A DNA stretch of 64,000 nt, taken from NCBI GenBank assembly GCA_963824805.1, contig CAWGQZ010000002.1, positions 1 to 64,000 on the forward strand, given 5' to 3'. Of this stretch, positions 1 to 9,080 are shown piece after piece (the first letter of the stretch is position 1; the number at the start of each line of letters is the position of its first letter). The translations under genes and the position numbers were made by a program. The notes beneath the pieces were generated by a model, which was given only the letters and a program-made list of their open reading frames with translations, made no database searches and was not told the DNA's origin. The DNA is from DATBAT01 sp963824805 (GTDB taxonomy: Bacteria; Acidobacteriota; Terriglobia; Terriglobales; Acidobacteriaceae).

Positions 1-1624
1 TGAAGCGCGCCCTCAAAATTATCGGAATCATCTTAGGCGTTCTCATCCTAGCCCTCATCGCCCTGCCCTTCGGCCTCAACGTCAATACCTTCCGGCCTCG
101 GCTGGAGTCGGAATTATCCTCTGCCCTGGGCCGAAAGGTCACGGTGGGAAATATGGGGCTTTCCCTTTTCGCCGGCAGCCTCTCGGCAGACGATATTGCG
201 ATCGCAGACGATCCGGCGTTTGGCAGCGATCCCTTCGTACGCGCAAAGTCTCTGAAAGTTGGGGTCGAGCTGCGCCCTCTGATCTTCTCGAAGGTCCTGA
301 ATATAACCGACCTTACCCTCGACCAGCCGCAAGTGCTGCTGTTGCGCAATCCTAGCGGCACGTGGAATTTTTCCAGCTTGGGCGGAAAATCGTCTACGCC
401 CGAAGCAAAAAGCAACTCAAATCCCAATCTTTCGGTAGCAAAGCTTGATGTCACCAATGGACGTGTAACCCTGGGGAACACAGCCACTCCTGACAAGTTG
501 CACACCTACGACAAAGTAAATGTGACGGTAACGAATTTTTCGTTCGCCTCTCGCTTCCCTTTCACCATGTCTGCAAAGGTTCCGGGCGGTGGCGATCTGA
601 AGTTAGATGGACAAGCGGGGCCCATCAATCCCCAGGATGCGGCGGCGACTCCTCGAAGCCAAGATCAATGCCCAGCGGGTTGATCTGGCTGCAACCGGAC
701 TGGTCGATCCTGCTTCAGGGATTGCGGGCGTCGCCGATTTCGACGGAAATGTGAGTTCGGATGGATCGACATTACACAGCACCGGAACTGTGAAGGCTGA
801 CGGTCTAAAGCTGGCGCCCAAAGCCACACCTGCGGGACGTCCAGTACAGGTGAAGTACGCAATCGATCATGATTTGAAGAAACAGTCGGGCCAGATTTCG
901 CAGGGAACTAAACATGGGGCGCGCTGCGGCGACACTGTTGGGCAGCTATGTAATGCAGGGCACAACCACAAACCTGAATCTTCACCTTAACGGTCAGGGC
1001 ATGCCCGTCGATGATCTGGAAGCGATGCTGCCGGCAGTCGGTGTGATGCTGCCTCCAGGCTCGTCGCTTAACGGGGGCACGCTTTCCGCCAATCTCAATA
1101 TCGCGGGAACATCCGAGAAGCCGGTCATCACAGGTCCGCTTCGCCTTTCCAACACGAAGCTTGCGGGCTTCGATCTCGGTTCAAAACTTTCTTCCATATC
1201 CAAGCTCACGGGCGGAAAGACGGGATCTGATACCTCGATTGAAAACCTGAGCACGGCATTGCGCTTCGCCGCTGATGGCATTCAGACTAAAGACTTGAAT
1301 CTGACGATACCGGCGTTTGGAGTGCTGACGGGCAACGGTACAGTTAGTCCAGTCGGGGCGCTGGACTACAAGATGAATGCGAATCTCAGCGGCGGAGTGG
1401 TCAGTGGTTTGACCCAATTGGCCGGATTGGGTAATAAGGGTGCAAGCCTATCGTTCTTTGTGAAGGGCACCACTGCTAATCCAACCTTTGTTCCCGATGT
1501 GCAAGGTATCGTGAACGATCAGTTGAAGTCACGGCTTGGAGCCACTGGCCTGCAAGGGCAGGACCAGAACAATTCTGTGGTTAACAAGATCACCGGCTTG
1601 TTCCACCGGAAACCTAAAAAGTAA
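1..1624 (+). CDS. AsmA-like membrane-anchored protein (5' end cut by one base; two frameshifts)
   Basis: The first base of the ATG lies just outside the window; the second codon starts at position 3. The N-terminus MKR is followed by a hydrophobic anchor (about residues 5-24), then the AsmA pattern of a leading domain (SALGRKVTVGN) and a long region of beta-rich repeats. AsmA-family proteins are anchored in the inner membrane, span the periplasm and are linked to outer-membrane assembly or lipid transport. The reading passes through three frames: to about 650, then 650 to about 910, then to the stop at 1624. At the first break, removing one extra base gives AAT-LEAKINAQ. The last third (LSGGVVSGLTQLAG, FVKGTTANPTFVPD) is the AsmA C-terminal region. 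Total about 540 residues. The substrate is unknown. Confidence 0.75.
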
Positions 1625-1628
1625 TTGG

Positions 1629-2930
1629 CTAATCAATTTTGGCAGGCTGTAACCGCGGTGCCAGAAGATGAATGACGAGAAGCGCAGTGAGGTAAGCCAG
1701 TCCTGCTATCAGGAAGACTCCGCGATAGCTGTGAGTCGTTTGTAACAAGAATCCTGTAAAGGTCGCGATCAACATTCCGCCTACTGCACCACCGAATCCC
1801 CCGATTCCTACGACCGACGCCACCGCCCGCTGGGGAAACATGTCGGAGACTAAAGTGAAGATGTTGGCCGACCACCCCTGATGGGCTGCACTTGCCAAAC
1901 CAAGAATTCCTACCGCCTGCCAGGTACCTGAAACCCCTGAGGCGAAAAGCATGGGCACGGCTCCGAGTGCGCAGATCAGCATCGCCGTCTTACGGCCCCG
2001 GTTTTCACTCCATCCGCGTCTAAGGAATGCACCCGAAAGCCAGCCCCCGCCTATGCTGCCCACGTCGGCCATCACGTAGATCAACACCAATGGCGGCCCC
2101 AATTTGCTGAGAGTCAATCCGTGTTTTTCGTTGAGAAACTTGGGGAACCAGTAGAGGTAAAACCACCAGACCGGATCAGTCAGAAATTTGCCGAGGACGA
2201 AAGCCCAGGTCTGACGATGCGGCAGCAACTTCAGCCAGGGAATCTTGGTAACAGGCTCCAGCGGGTCGCTACAAATATGCGCTAGTTCACGTGTAGACAG
2301 TTTCTTGTGGGCGGCCGGAGTGCGATAGGTCGTCCACCAGACGACGATCCAGGTTGCGCTGAAAATCCCAGTGAACACGAACGCCCAACGCCAGCCGTAG
2401 CGCAAGGTCACCCATGGGACAGCCAATGGGGCGATGATCGCGCCAAGGTTCGACCCGGCATTAAAGATCCCGGTACTGAAGGCTCTTTCTTTCTTCGGAA
2501 ACCATTCGGCGACCGTCTTGATTGCTGCTGGAAAATTTCCTGATTCGCCGAGTCCGAGTGCGAATCGTGCGATTCCGAAACCCAGCGCAGAATTCGCCAG
2601 AGCATGTCCCATGGCGGCTAGGCTCCACACCGAAATTGCGATTGCGTATCCGATGCGCGTGCCCAAGCGGTCGACTAAGCGTCCCATGAACAGCAGGCCG
2701 ATAGCGTACGCACCCTGGAACGCTGTGACGATGTAGCCGTACTGGATATCATTCCAGCCGATTTTGGTTTGCAGTACGGGCGCCAGCAAGCCCAGTACCT
2801 GCCGGTCCATGTAATTCAGTGTGGTAGCGAAAAAAAGAAGGGCGCAGATGCGCCAGCGATAGCGCCCCAGCTTTCCGGTGATAGCTTCCGGGTGAACGAC
2901 AGGACCGGTGTCTGGAAAGGAATTCGCCAT
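1629..2930 (-). CDS. MFS transporter, anion:cation symporter type (probable hexuronate transporter, ExuT-like)
   Basis: 433 residues with about 12 membrane segments. NYMDRQVLGLL in the first helix and GRLVDRLGTRIGY between helices 2 and 3 are the signatures of the anion:cation symporter branch of the major facilitator family, which includes ExuT and other hexuronate, galactarate and phthalate carriers. The gene is last in a minus-strand cluster after uxaC and an SDR dehydrogenase; the SDR stop lies 11 bases before this start. That context makes galacturonate or glucuronate the likely cargo. The specificity is inferred from position, since close relatives carry other organic acids. The stop is 5 bases from the stop of the converging AsmA-like gene. 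Confidence 0.85.
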   Translation of the reverse strand: MANSFPDTGPVVHPEAITGKLGRYRWRICALLFFATTLNYMDRQVLGLLAPVLQTKIGWNDIQYGYIVTAFQGAYAIGLLFMGRLVDRLGTRIGYAIAISVWSLAAMGHALANSALGFGIARFALGLGESGNFPAAIKTVAEWFPKKERAFSTGIFNAGSNLGAIIAPLAVPWVTLRYGWRWAFVFTGIFSATWIVVWWTTYRTPAAHKKLSTRELAHICSDPLEPVTKIPWLKLLPHRQTWAFVLGKFLTDPVWWFYLYWFPKFLNEKHGLTLSKLGPPLVLIYVMADVGSIGGGWLSGAFLRRGWSENRGRKTAMLICALGAVPMLFASGVSGTWQAVGILGLASAAHQGWSANIFTLVSDMFPQRAVASVVGIGGFGGAVGGMLIATFTGFLLQTTHSYRGVFLIAGLAYLTALLVIHLLAPRLQPAKID

Positions 2931-2941
2931 TCCACCGACCG

Positions 2942-3718
2942 CTACTGGTTGACGCCGCTTGCCAAAAATCCACCGTCGACGGCGAGGATGTGTCCATTGA
3001 CGTAGCTGGCTGCCTCGGAGGCTAAAAATACTGCTGCACCGACGAGCTCGTCCGTTGTCCCGAAACGCCGCATGGGAGTACGAGCCAGCAACTCTTGCCC
3101 TCGCGCGGTTCCGTCAAGCAACGCCGAATTCAGTTCGGTGCGGAATACTCCGGGAGCGATGGCATTCACGCAAACTCCGTGACGCGACCATTCGATCGCA
3201 AGGGTCTTGGTCAAAGAGGCGACGGCAGCCTTGCTGGCATTGTATGCGGCCACCTCGTTGAGTGATATGAACGAGGCCAGGGACGCGATGTTGATTACGC
3301 GTCCATATTTCTGTTCGATCATTTTCCGCCCAAACACCTGACAGGCCCGCAATGTTCCGTTGAGGTTGGTCTCGATAATCTTGTCCCACTCTTCTTCGGA
3401 AACATCCAGAGTAGGCGTGCGCTTGGTCATGCCTGCGCAGTTCACCAATATGTCGATCCGTCCGAACTCCTTCAGCACCGCGTTGTGCAGCCTTTCCAGG
3501 CTGGAACGGTCGGTTACATCTGATGTCACGACCATCGACTTACGGCCAAGCTTTTCGATTTCGGTTGCCGCCGAGCGAATCAGTTCCTCGCGGCGCCCGG
3601 TGGGCACGCACGTCGCCCCCGCCTCAGCCAAGCCTTTGCAGAGGGCAAGGCCAATGCCAGAGGTCCCTCCAATGACTACCGCCGTTTTTGATGTGAGATC
3701 GAGCTTCGGATGTCCCAT
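2942..3718 (-). CDS. SDR family oxidoreductase (candidate uronate-pathway reductase)
   Basis: 258 residues, a classical short-chain dehydrogenase of standard length. It has the Rossmann loop GGTSGIG near residue 17, the NADP-favouring PTGRR after beta-2, the NCAG motif, a catalytic Ser in INIASLAS, and YNASK for the catalytic Tyr and Lys. The C-terminus VDGGFLASG resembles gluconate 5-dehydrogenase and KduD-like enzymes. It lies between uxaC and a hexuronate-type transporter, where a fructuronate or tagaturonate reductase (UxuB or UxaB) would be expected. In Bacillus subtilis UxuB is itself an SDR, so a role as uronate reductase is plausible. KduD-like or gluconate dehydrogenase activity is the alternative. 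Confidence 0.85.
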   Translation of the reverse strand: MGHPKLDLTSKTAVVIGGTSGIGLALCKGLAEAGATCVPTGRREELIRSAATEIEKLGRKSMVVTSDVTDRSSLERLHNAVLKEFGRIDILVNCAGMTKRTPTLDVSEEEWDKIIETNLNGTLRACQVFGRKMIEQKYGRVINIASLASFISLNEVAAYNASKAAVASLTKTLAIEWSRHGVCVNAIAPGVFRTELNSALLDGTARGQELLARTPMRRFGTTDELVGAAVFLASEAASYVNGHILAVDGGFLASGVNQ

Positions 3719-3774
3719 GAATGAATGTCCGTTCTTTATAAATCTGTCATTTCGCCTTAGGAAGGAAAACGGCT

Positions 3775-5174
3775 TTATGCGGTCAGCTCAAAGTATTTTT
3801 CGGCGTTGCCAAAGCAAATATTTCGAATCATCCCGCCGACTAGTTCGTCGTCATCGGGCAACTCTCCCGCCTCGATTTCCTGCCCCAGCAAATTGCACAA
3901 TACCCGGCGGAAATACTCATGCCGGGGATACGACATAAACGACCGTGAATCTGTCACCATGCCAACAAACCGCGAGAGCAATCCGCAATTCGAGAGTGCG
4001 TTCAGCTGCCATTGGATGGCTTCCTTCTGGTCGAGATACCACCATCCGCTGCCAAACTGCAGCTTGCCGGCTCGCGTACCGTCCTGAAAATTTCCGATCA
4101 GGGTTGCGAAAATATAATTGTCTGCAGGATTGAGATTGTAAACGATGATCTTGGGCAGTTGGCCATCACGATCCAGGCGATCCAGATACGTCAGCAGCGG
4201 CGCGGCCTGCGGCCAGTCGCCGATTGAATCGAAACCGGTATCGCGCCCCACGGATCCCAAAAGACGCGTATTGGCGTTGCGGTAGGCGCCAAGGTGCAGT
4301 TGCTTAGTCCAGCCTCTGGCCGCGTCGAGCCGCCCAAAATACAACATCATGAAACTGGCAAATTTCCCGGAGTCGGATGCGGAAACAGATTTGCCGCTGC
4401 GAACTTTGGCGAAAATTCCTTCCGCTTCTTTGTCCGCACAGTCATCCGCATAACAGTAGTCCAAACCATGATCGGATAAACGGCACCCGTGCGCGTGGAA
4501 TTCATCGTGGCGTCGCTGCAAAGCGTCAAGCAGAGAGTTCAAGTTTCGAATTTCAAGATTTGCCGCGGCTCCCAGCCTGTCGATCCACTGAGTTGAACTT
4601 TGCGGGATCCCCGGTCTTTAACGCACCGTCTGGTCTGAAGGCCGGAAAAACCCGGAACGACAATGCTTTCATGCTTTCGTGATAAGTCAAAGATTCCGCC
4701 GGATCATCGGTGGTGCAAATCACTCTTGACCCCAAACTTCTGGATAATTCCCTGCGCCGAAAGGTCGCCGGATTGCAGTTGCTGCTCAGTCTGTTCCCAA
4801 ATCCTGCGCGCGCTCGCCTCGTTCAGCAATTCATCAATGCCAAAGTAGCGCTTTAGTTCCAGGTGGGTCCAGTGGTAAAGCGGATTGCGCAACGTGTCGG
4901 GGACGGTCTTAGCCCAGGCAAGAAACTTTTCGTACGGAGTGGCGTCGCCGGTGCAATAGCGTTCGTCCACACCATTTGCCCGCATCGCACGCCATTTATA
5001 GTGGTCGCCTTCCAGCCAGATCTCGAACAGGTTTCGAAATCGTCGATTCTCCGCGATATCTTTCGGCGGGAGATGGCAGTGATAGTCAAAAATCGGCTGA
5101 TCGGCGGCATATGCGCGAAAGAGCTGTTTTGCTTTGCGATTATGCAGCAGAAAATCTTCGGTGATGAATGGCAT
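3775..5174 (-). CDS. uxaC: Uronate (glucuronate/galacturonate) isomerase UxaC, two frameshifts
   Basis: UxaC isomerises D-glucuronate to D-fructuronate and D-galacturonate to D-tagaturonate in the cytoplasm. The N-terminus (ITEDFLL, FDYHCHLPP, DHYKWRAMRANGV, CTGDA, NPLYHWTHLEL) matches E. coli UxaC closely, including the metal-binding HxH of the amidohydrolase fold. Frame one runs from 5174 to about 4735. The middle part (TTDDPAESL, FPAFRPD) is in a second frame to about 4550. The rest (HAHGCRLSDHGLD, QFGSGWWYLDQK, GMVTDSRSFMSYPRHEYFRR) is in a third. Joined length is about 466 residues against 470 in E. coli, so nothing is missing except frame continuity. It begins the minus-strand cluster uxaC-SDR-MFS; the start is fixed by alignment to E. 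coli. Confidence 0.85.
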
Positions 5175-5195
5175 GCCGGGTCGATAACGCCCGGC
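5175..5195 (-). promoter_or_regulatory. Hairpin abutting the uxaC start codon
   Basis: GCCGGG at 5175-5180 and CCCGGC at 5190-5195 form a perfect 6-bp inverted repeat, extendable by one G-T pair, around a short loop. On the transcript the stem ends on the base just before the AUG. No Shine-Dalgarno sequence lies between, so the ribosome site would be inside the stem. A translational control role is inference only. Confidence 0.35.
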
Positions 5196-5645
5196 AATTA
5201 TAAATCAGGGTTTCGGGATAGCTGCGTAAAGAGCTCTTACGCTCGAGTGGGAGTGTCAAAACCAGACCATTGCGGTTCTTTGTCATCAGATGGCCGCCAT
5301 AAGCTTATACCATCTTTAATCATTGCGCTTTCTCATATGGGAAGTTCAGCGTCGATTTGAGGATTCACCCGTTCCATGGACGGACCTCGGCGGCCGCACC
5401 GTACGGCGAAAGCTCTGTCCGGCCCGTGCCTTAGCAGAGTTCCATCACAGAAAGTACTCGTCTGACAGCCTGCCCAGCGAGCGTACCTGCTTACGTGAGA
5501 GATTCGTTGCTCAGGACTTACGTAGCGGAAGACTTGAACTGCTGATCTCTTGTCCACCCATGTCTTCTTCTTACTAGCCGTGGTTGTGAAAACAAGAGAA
5601 TGTCCTGGTACGGAGCTCGTTTTCTTGTGATCATTTGACTATCCT
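5196..5645. other. Intergenic region between uxaC and the epimerase gene
   Basis: About 450 bases between divergent genes, expected to hold both promoters. I find no convincing gene, tRNA or terminator. Short open frames on either strand have arginine- and serine-rich translations with no recognisable motif. A weak inverted pair (acaaga/tcttgt) lies shortly before the GTG at 5646. Confidence 0.4.
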
Positions 5646-6677
5646 GTGCGCATTCTTCTCATCGGCGGGAATGGGTTCATCGGGCGGTTCACCGTGACCG
5701 CACTGCAGCAGCAAGGGCACGCGCTGGCGGTATTTCACCGGGGCGTGACGGCCGCGCCCCCGGGCGTGGCCGAGATTCGGGGCGACCGTCAGCAACTCAA
5801 CGCCAGGGCTCCGGAACTGAAGCGCTTTGCTCCGGATGTCGTGATTGACCTGGTCATCAGTTCGGGTTCGCAGGCGAAAGAGCTGATGAACATCTTCCGG
5901 GGCGCAGCCCGACTCGTGGTCATGCTGAGCAGCATCGACGTGTACCGCGCGGTGGGCATTTCGCACGGCACGGAGAGTGGGCCGCTGCAGGAGGTGCCGC
6001 TTACCGAAGAGTCGGAACTGCGGCGCAATCTGCATCCCTACCCACCCGGGAGCATCCAGCTCATGCGCAAGATTTTCCCTTGGATGGCGGACGATTACGA
6101 CAAAATCCCAGCCGAATGCACCGTCATGAACGACCGTGAACTTCCGGGCACGGTGCTCCGGCTGCCCATGGTCTATGGACCCGGCGATCGGCTGCGTCGG
6201 TTTTATCCCGTGGTGAAGCGCATCGCCGACGGGCGGGACCACATCATTTTTCCCGAGACGCTGGCTGCCTGGCACTCGCCGCGGGGCTATGTGGACAACG
6301 TTGCCGCAGCCATTGCGCTGGCTGCTACAGATAATCGCGCAGTGCGACGTATCTATAACGTGTGCGAGGAACCATCGTTCAGCGAACTGGAATGGGCGCG
6401 AAAAATCGCCGGAGAGATGCGGTGGAAAGGGGAATTCATCGTCCTGCCAGTGGAGCGCACGCCGAGCCACTTACTAAAACCCGGCAACGTGGCGCAGCAC
6501 TGGACGGCGAGTTCGGCGCGTATCCGCCAAGAACTGGGATACCAGGAACCGGTGGCGATTGAGGAGGCAATCCGGCGGACGATAAGGTGGGAACAGGCAA
6601 ATCCGCCGGCCGGCATGCTCCTAGCGCAGTTCGATTATGCGGCGGAGGATGCGGCGATAGCGGACCACCAAAGATGA
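5646..6677 (+). CDS. NAD-dependent epimerase/dehydratase family protein (extended SDR)
   Basis: 343 residues starting with GTG; the start is set by the N-terminal beta strand RILLIGGNGFIG, the dinucleotide loop of extended SDRs. RLPMVYGPGDRLRRF and the later WASPRGYVDNVA-like stretch (AWHSPRGYVDNVAAAI) are typical of the sugar-nucleotide epimerase branch. The usual YxxxK is not obvious; YDKIPAE occupies the expected place, as in some atypical members. The protein is cytoplasmic. The substrate cannot be assigned. It stands alone, converging with the LacI gene (37-base gap) and divergent from the uronate cluster. Confidence 0.75.
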   Translation: MRILLIGGNGFIGRFTVTALQQQGHALAVFHRGVTAAPPGVAEIRGDRQQLNARAPELKRFAPDVVIDLVISSGSQAKELMNIFRGAARLVVMLSSIDVYRAVGISHGTESGPLQEVPLTEESELRRNLHPYPPGSIQLMRKIFPWMADDYDKIPAECTVMNDRELPGTVLRLPMVYGPGDRLRRFYPVVKRIADGRDHIIFPETLAAWHSPRGYVDNVAAAIALAATDNRAVRRIYNVCEEPSFSELEWARKIAGEMRWKGEFIVLPVERTPSHLLKPGNVAQHWTASSARIRQELGYQEPVAIEEAIRRTIRWEQANPPAGMLLAQFDYAAEDAAIADHQR

Positions 6678-6714
6678 GCTTGGTAACGGAGTCTCGAAGG
6701 TTCTCCGCCACCTG

Positions 6715-7749
6715 TTAAGACGAAACCTTGGGCTCAGTTTTTCTTCCCGCGGGAGCGAGCGCCGTAGATCGACGTAAGATCAGATTGGTCATCAATTCAT
6801 GCTCGCGCCCCCCGGACAGGTGGGGCTGTTCCACTTCGCTGATTAGAGCCTTGAATGCATACTCGGCAATCAACTTTTGCGACATCTGCACGGTGGTCAA
6901 CGGCGGAATGGTGAACTGCGCCAGCCGGATGTCGTCGAAGCCCACGACCGAAAGTTCCTGTGGGACCGCAATTCCGCAATCGTAGGCCTCGCGCATAACG
7001 CCGATCGCGGTCATGTCATTGGAGCACAGCACCCCGGTCGGACGATCGGTCAACTCGATCAACTTGGTGAGAGCGCTCATCCCACCTTCCATGGTGTGAT
7101 CGCCGGCAACGATGAAGTCTTTTGGGACTTCCAGGCCGATCTCTTCCATCGCATCTTCGAAGGCCTTCTTCCTGGCCAAGGCCGACCGCAGATGCGGAGG
7201 CCCCGACACGAAGGCGATCTTTGTATGGCGCATTGCGGCCAGATGCTGCACCGCCTGGCGGATGCCGTTCAAATAGTTGATCCGGATATTGCTGACCTTC
7301 GCCACCGCCGGTCCGACGTCGACAAAGACGAGCGGAACCTTGCGAAAACGAAGGTCTTCAATCAGCGACTCTTCCATGCCGAAAGTAAGCACAGCGACAC
7401 CATCAACCCGGCGCTCGATCATGCGCCGCACCGCCAATTCCATGCGCTTGGGATCGTGCACGGTGGAAGTCAGGAGGATTTCGTAATTGTGCTGTACTGC
7501 GATGTCCTCAAAAGATTGAACGATTTCCGGAAAGAAGGGATTGGTAATCTCGGAGACGATCAAGCCGAAGATACGGCTTTTACCGGAAACCAGGGCGCGC
7601 GCCTGAGTATTGGGATAATAGCCAAGCTCGTCTACCACCTTCCAAACTCGCTTGGCGAGCTGGGGGTCAACGGTCGGAACCCGGTTAATGGTTCGCGAAA
7701 CAGTGGCTGTCGAGACCTTAGCGCGCTTTGCGATCTCGCGAATATCCAT
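6715..7749 (-). CDS. LacI-family transcriptional regulator (probable arabinan-utilisation repressor)
   Basis: 344 residues. The N-terminal helix-turn-helix is DIREIAKRAKVSTATVSRTIN, followed by the hinge region around QARALVSGKSR and a periplasmic-binding-protein-like effector domain (GLIVSEITNPFFPE, LCSNDMTAIGVM, VVGFDDIRLAQF). LacI members with this hinge usually bind palindromes with a central CG. Four such sites lie near by: one 42 bases upstream of this start, one just before the GH43 gene and two upstream of the GH51 gene. That supports autoregulation plus control of the arabinan genes. It is divergently transcribed from the GH43 gene. The inducer is probably an arabinose-derived sugar, by context. 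Confidence 0.9.
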   Translation of the reverse strand: MDIREIAKRAKVSTATVSRTINRVPTVDPQLAKRVWKVVDELGYYPNTQARALVSGKSRIFGLIVSEITNPFFPEIVQSFEDIAVQHNYEILLTSTVHDPKRMELAVRRMIERRVDGVAVLTFGMEESLIEDLRFRKVPLVFVDVGPAVAKVSNIRINYLNGIRQAVQHLAAMRHTKIAFVSGPPHLRSALARKKAFEDAMEEIGLEVPKDFIVAGDHTMEGGMSALTKLIELTDRPTGVLCSNDMTAIGVMREAYDCGIAVPQELSVVGFDDIRLAQFTIPPLTTVQMSQKLIAEYAFKALISEVEQPHLSGGREHELMTNLILRRSTALAPAGRKTEPKVSS

Positions 7750-7790
7750 GGCGAAACCTACAATTACGGACAGGCATCATAGCACAGTAC

Positions 7791-7804
7791 GGTATACGTT
7801 TCCC
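7791..7804 (-). promoter_or_regulatory. LacI-type operator upstream of the lacI-like gene
   Basis: Read on the minus strand the site is GGGAAACGTATACC. It shares the core G-S-AAACG-Y-W-T-W-C with three other sites at 7941, 10791 and 10981. It lies 42 bases upstream of the regulator's ATG, consistent with autoregulation. It resembles CcpA/LacI cre-like operators with a central CG. Confidence 0.6.
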
Positions 7805-7940
7805 CAAAGCTGCCGAACCTCTGCACATGCCCGGATAGCCGCTGGACGGACTGACATTTCCATTGCCTCCCCACCTCATCCAAAAGTTAGGATGGGGCGT
7901 CAGTGACGATCCCGCGAAAAACCGTCTAGCTGGCTGATCG

Positions 7941-7954
7941 AGCAAACGCTTTCT
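7941..7954 (+). promoter_or_regulatory. LacI-type operator just upstream of the GH43 gene
   Basis: AGCAAACGCTTTCT, a member of the same four-site set. It ends only 8 bases before the GH43 ATG at 7963, so a bound repressor would block the transcription start or the ribosome site region. No clear Shine-Dalgarno sequence is visible between it and the ATG. Confidence 0.6.
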
Positions 7955-7962
7955 AATTAACT

Positions 7963-9004
7963 ATGCGAATGCCGAAATTTGCTCTGGCTCTCTGCGTCGT
8001 GGTGTTTGGCATCCCTACGATCCCGCCCGCGAAAGCCCAGATAATCCCGACCTCAGGTGACACTGAGTTCGTTCACGATCCCGCGATCATGAAAGACGGC
8101 GATACATGGTACTTGTTCAGCACCGTAACCGGCCCGGAGCGCAAAGGGGAAATCCCGATTCGTTGCTCCAAGGATCTTCGCCAATGGAAGAAATGCGGAT
8201 ATGTCTTTCCTGCCATCCCTGATTGGATTAGCAAGCAAAGCCCGGAGACCAAAGAGCTGTGGGCCCCGGATCTGTCATATTTCAACGGCGAATATCATCT
8301 TTACTATGCCTTCTCGGTATTTGGCAAGAACACCTCGGGCATCGCTCTGCTGACCAACAGGACGCTCAATGCTTCGAACCCCAACTTTCATTGGACAGAT
8401 CGTGGTTTGGTCCTCCAGTCGCGCGTCGAAGATGACTTCAATGCCATCGATCCCAATCTGGTTATCGATGAGAAGGGTTGCGCCTGGCTCAGTTTCGGCA
8501 GTTTCTGGACCGGAATCAAGATGCGGCGCATTGATCCTTCGACTGGAAAGCTCTCGACCGAAGACACCAAGCTGTACTCGCTCGCCAGCCGCAAGCGGCC
8601 CGCCAATCCGCCACCTTAACTCTGCCGGTTTGCCAGGAAACTGGCAAGCGATTGAAGCTCCCTTTGTTGTTCGCCATGACGGATATTTCTATTTGTTCGT
8701 CTCCTTCGATCTCTGCTGCCGCGGCGCCAAGAGCACTTACAAGACAATGGTGGGGCGAGCGAAGGAAGTGACCGGCCCATATCTCGACCGGGATGGCACA
8801 CCCCTGCTGCAGGGCGGTGCCAGCCCTCTCATCACAGGAAATCATCGTTGGTTTGGACCAGGCGGCGAATCGGTGTTACTACAGAAAGACGGCGACATCG
8901 TCGTCTTCCATGCTTACGATGCGACCACAGGAAATCCCTGGCTACAGATTTCAAGAATCAGTTGGGAAAATGGTTGGCCGAAGGCAGAACTGCGAGAAAA
9001 ATGA
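7963..9004 (+). CDS. GH43 glycoside hydrolase, probable secreted endo-alpha-1,5-L-arabinanase (one frameshift)
   Basis: About 346 residues. A signal peptide (residues 1-25, ending PPAKA-Q) precedes a five-bladed beta-propeller. GH43 catalytic residues are visible: the general base Asp in FVHDPAI (about 39), the second Asp in NAIDPNL (about 163) and the general acid Glu in WQAIEAPF (about 227). SFDLCCRG-KSTY and MVGRAKEVTGPY are hallmarks of endo-arabinanase-like GH43 enzymes. The frame breaks at about 8617, where one extra T turns PPP-NSAGLPG into a stop; removing it restores a continuous protein. Divergent from the LacI gene and preceded by a LacI-type operator. It would cut arabinan side chains of pectin outside the cytoplasm. 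Confidence 0.85.
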
Positions 9005-9080
9005 AACCATTGATTCCGCGGATCAACACCGATAAGTCAAGACCTATCCGTTAAAATCCGCGAAATCCGTGTCGTCTTTA

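Noticed and set aside
5196..5645. tRNA or small RNA gene in the uxaC/epimerase gap
   Set aside because: No acceptor stem or T-loop consensus (GGTTCGAATCC) and no terminator are visible.
5631..6470. Long minus-strand open frame (279 codons) opposite the epimerase gene
   Set aside because: The plus-strand protein has clear SDR motifs; the reverse translation is rich in His, Arg and Pro with no domain. It is a shadow caused by high third-position GC.
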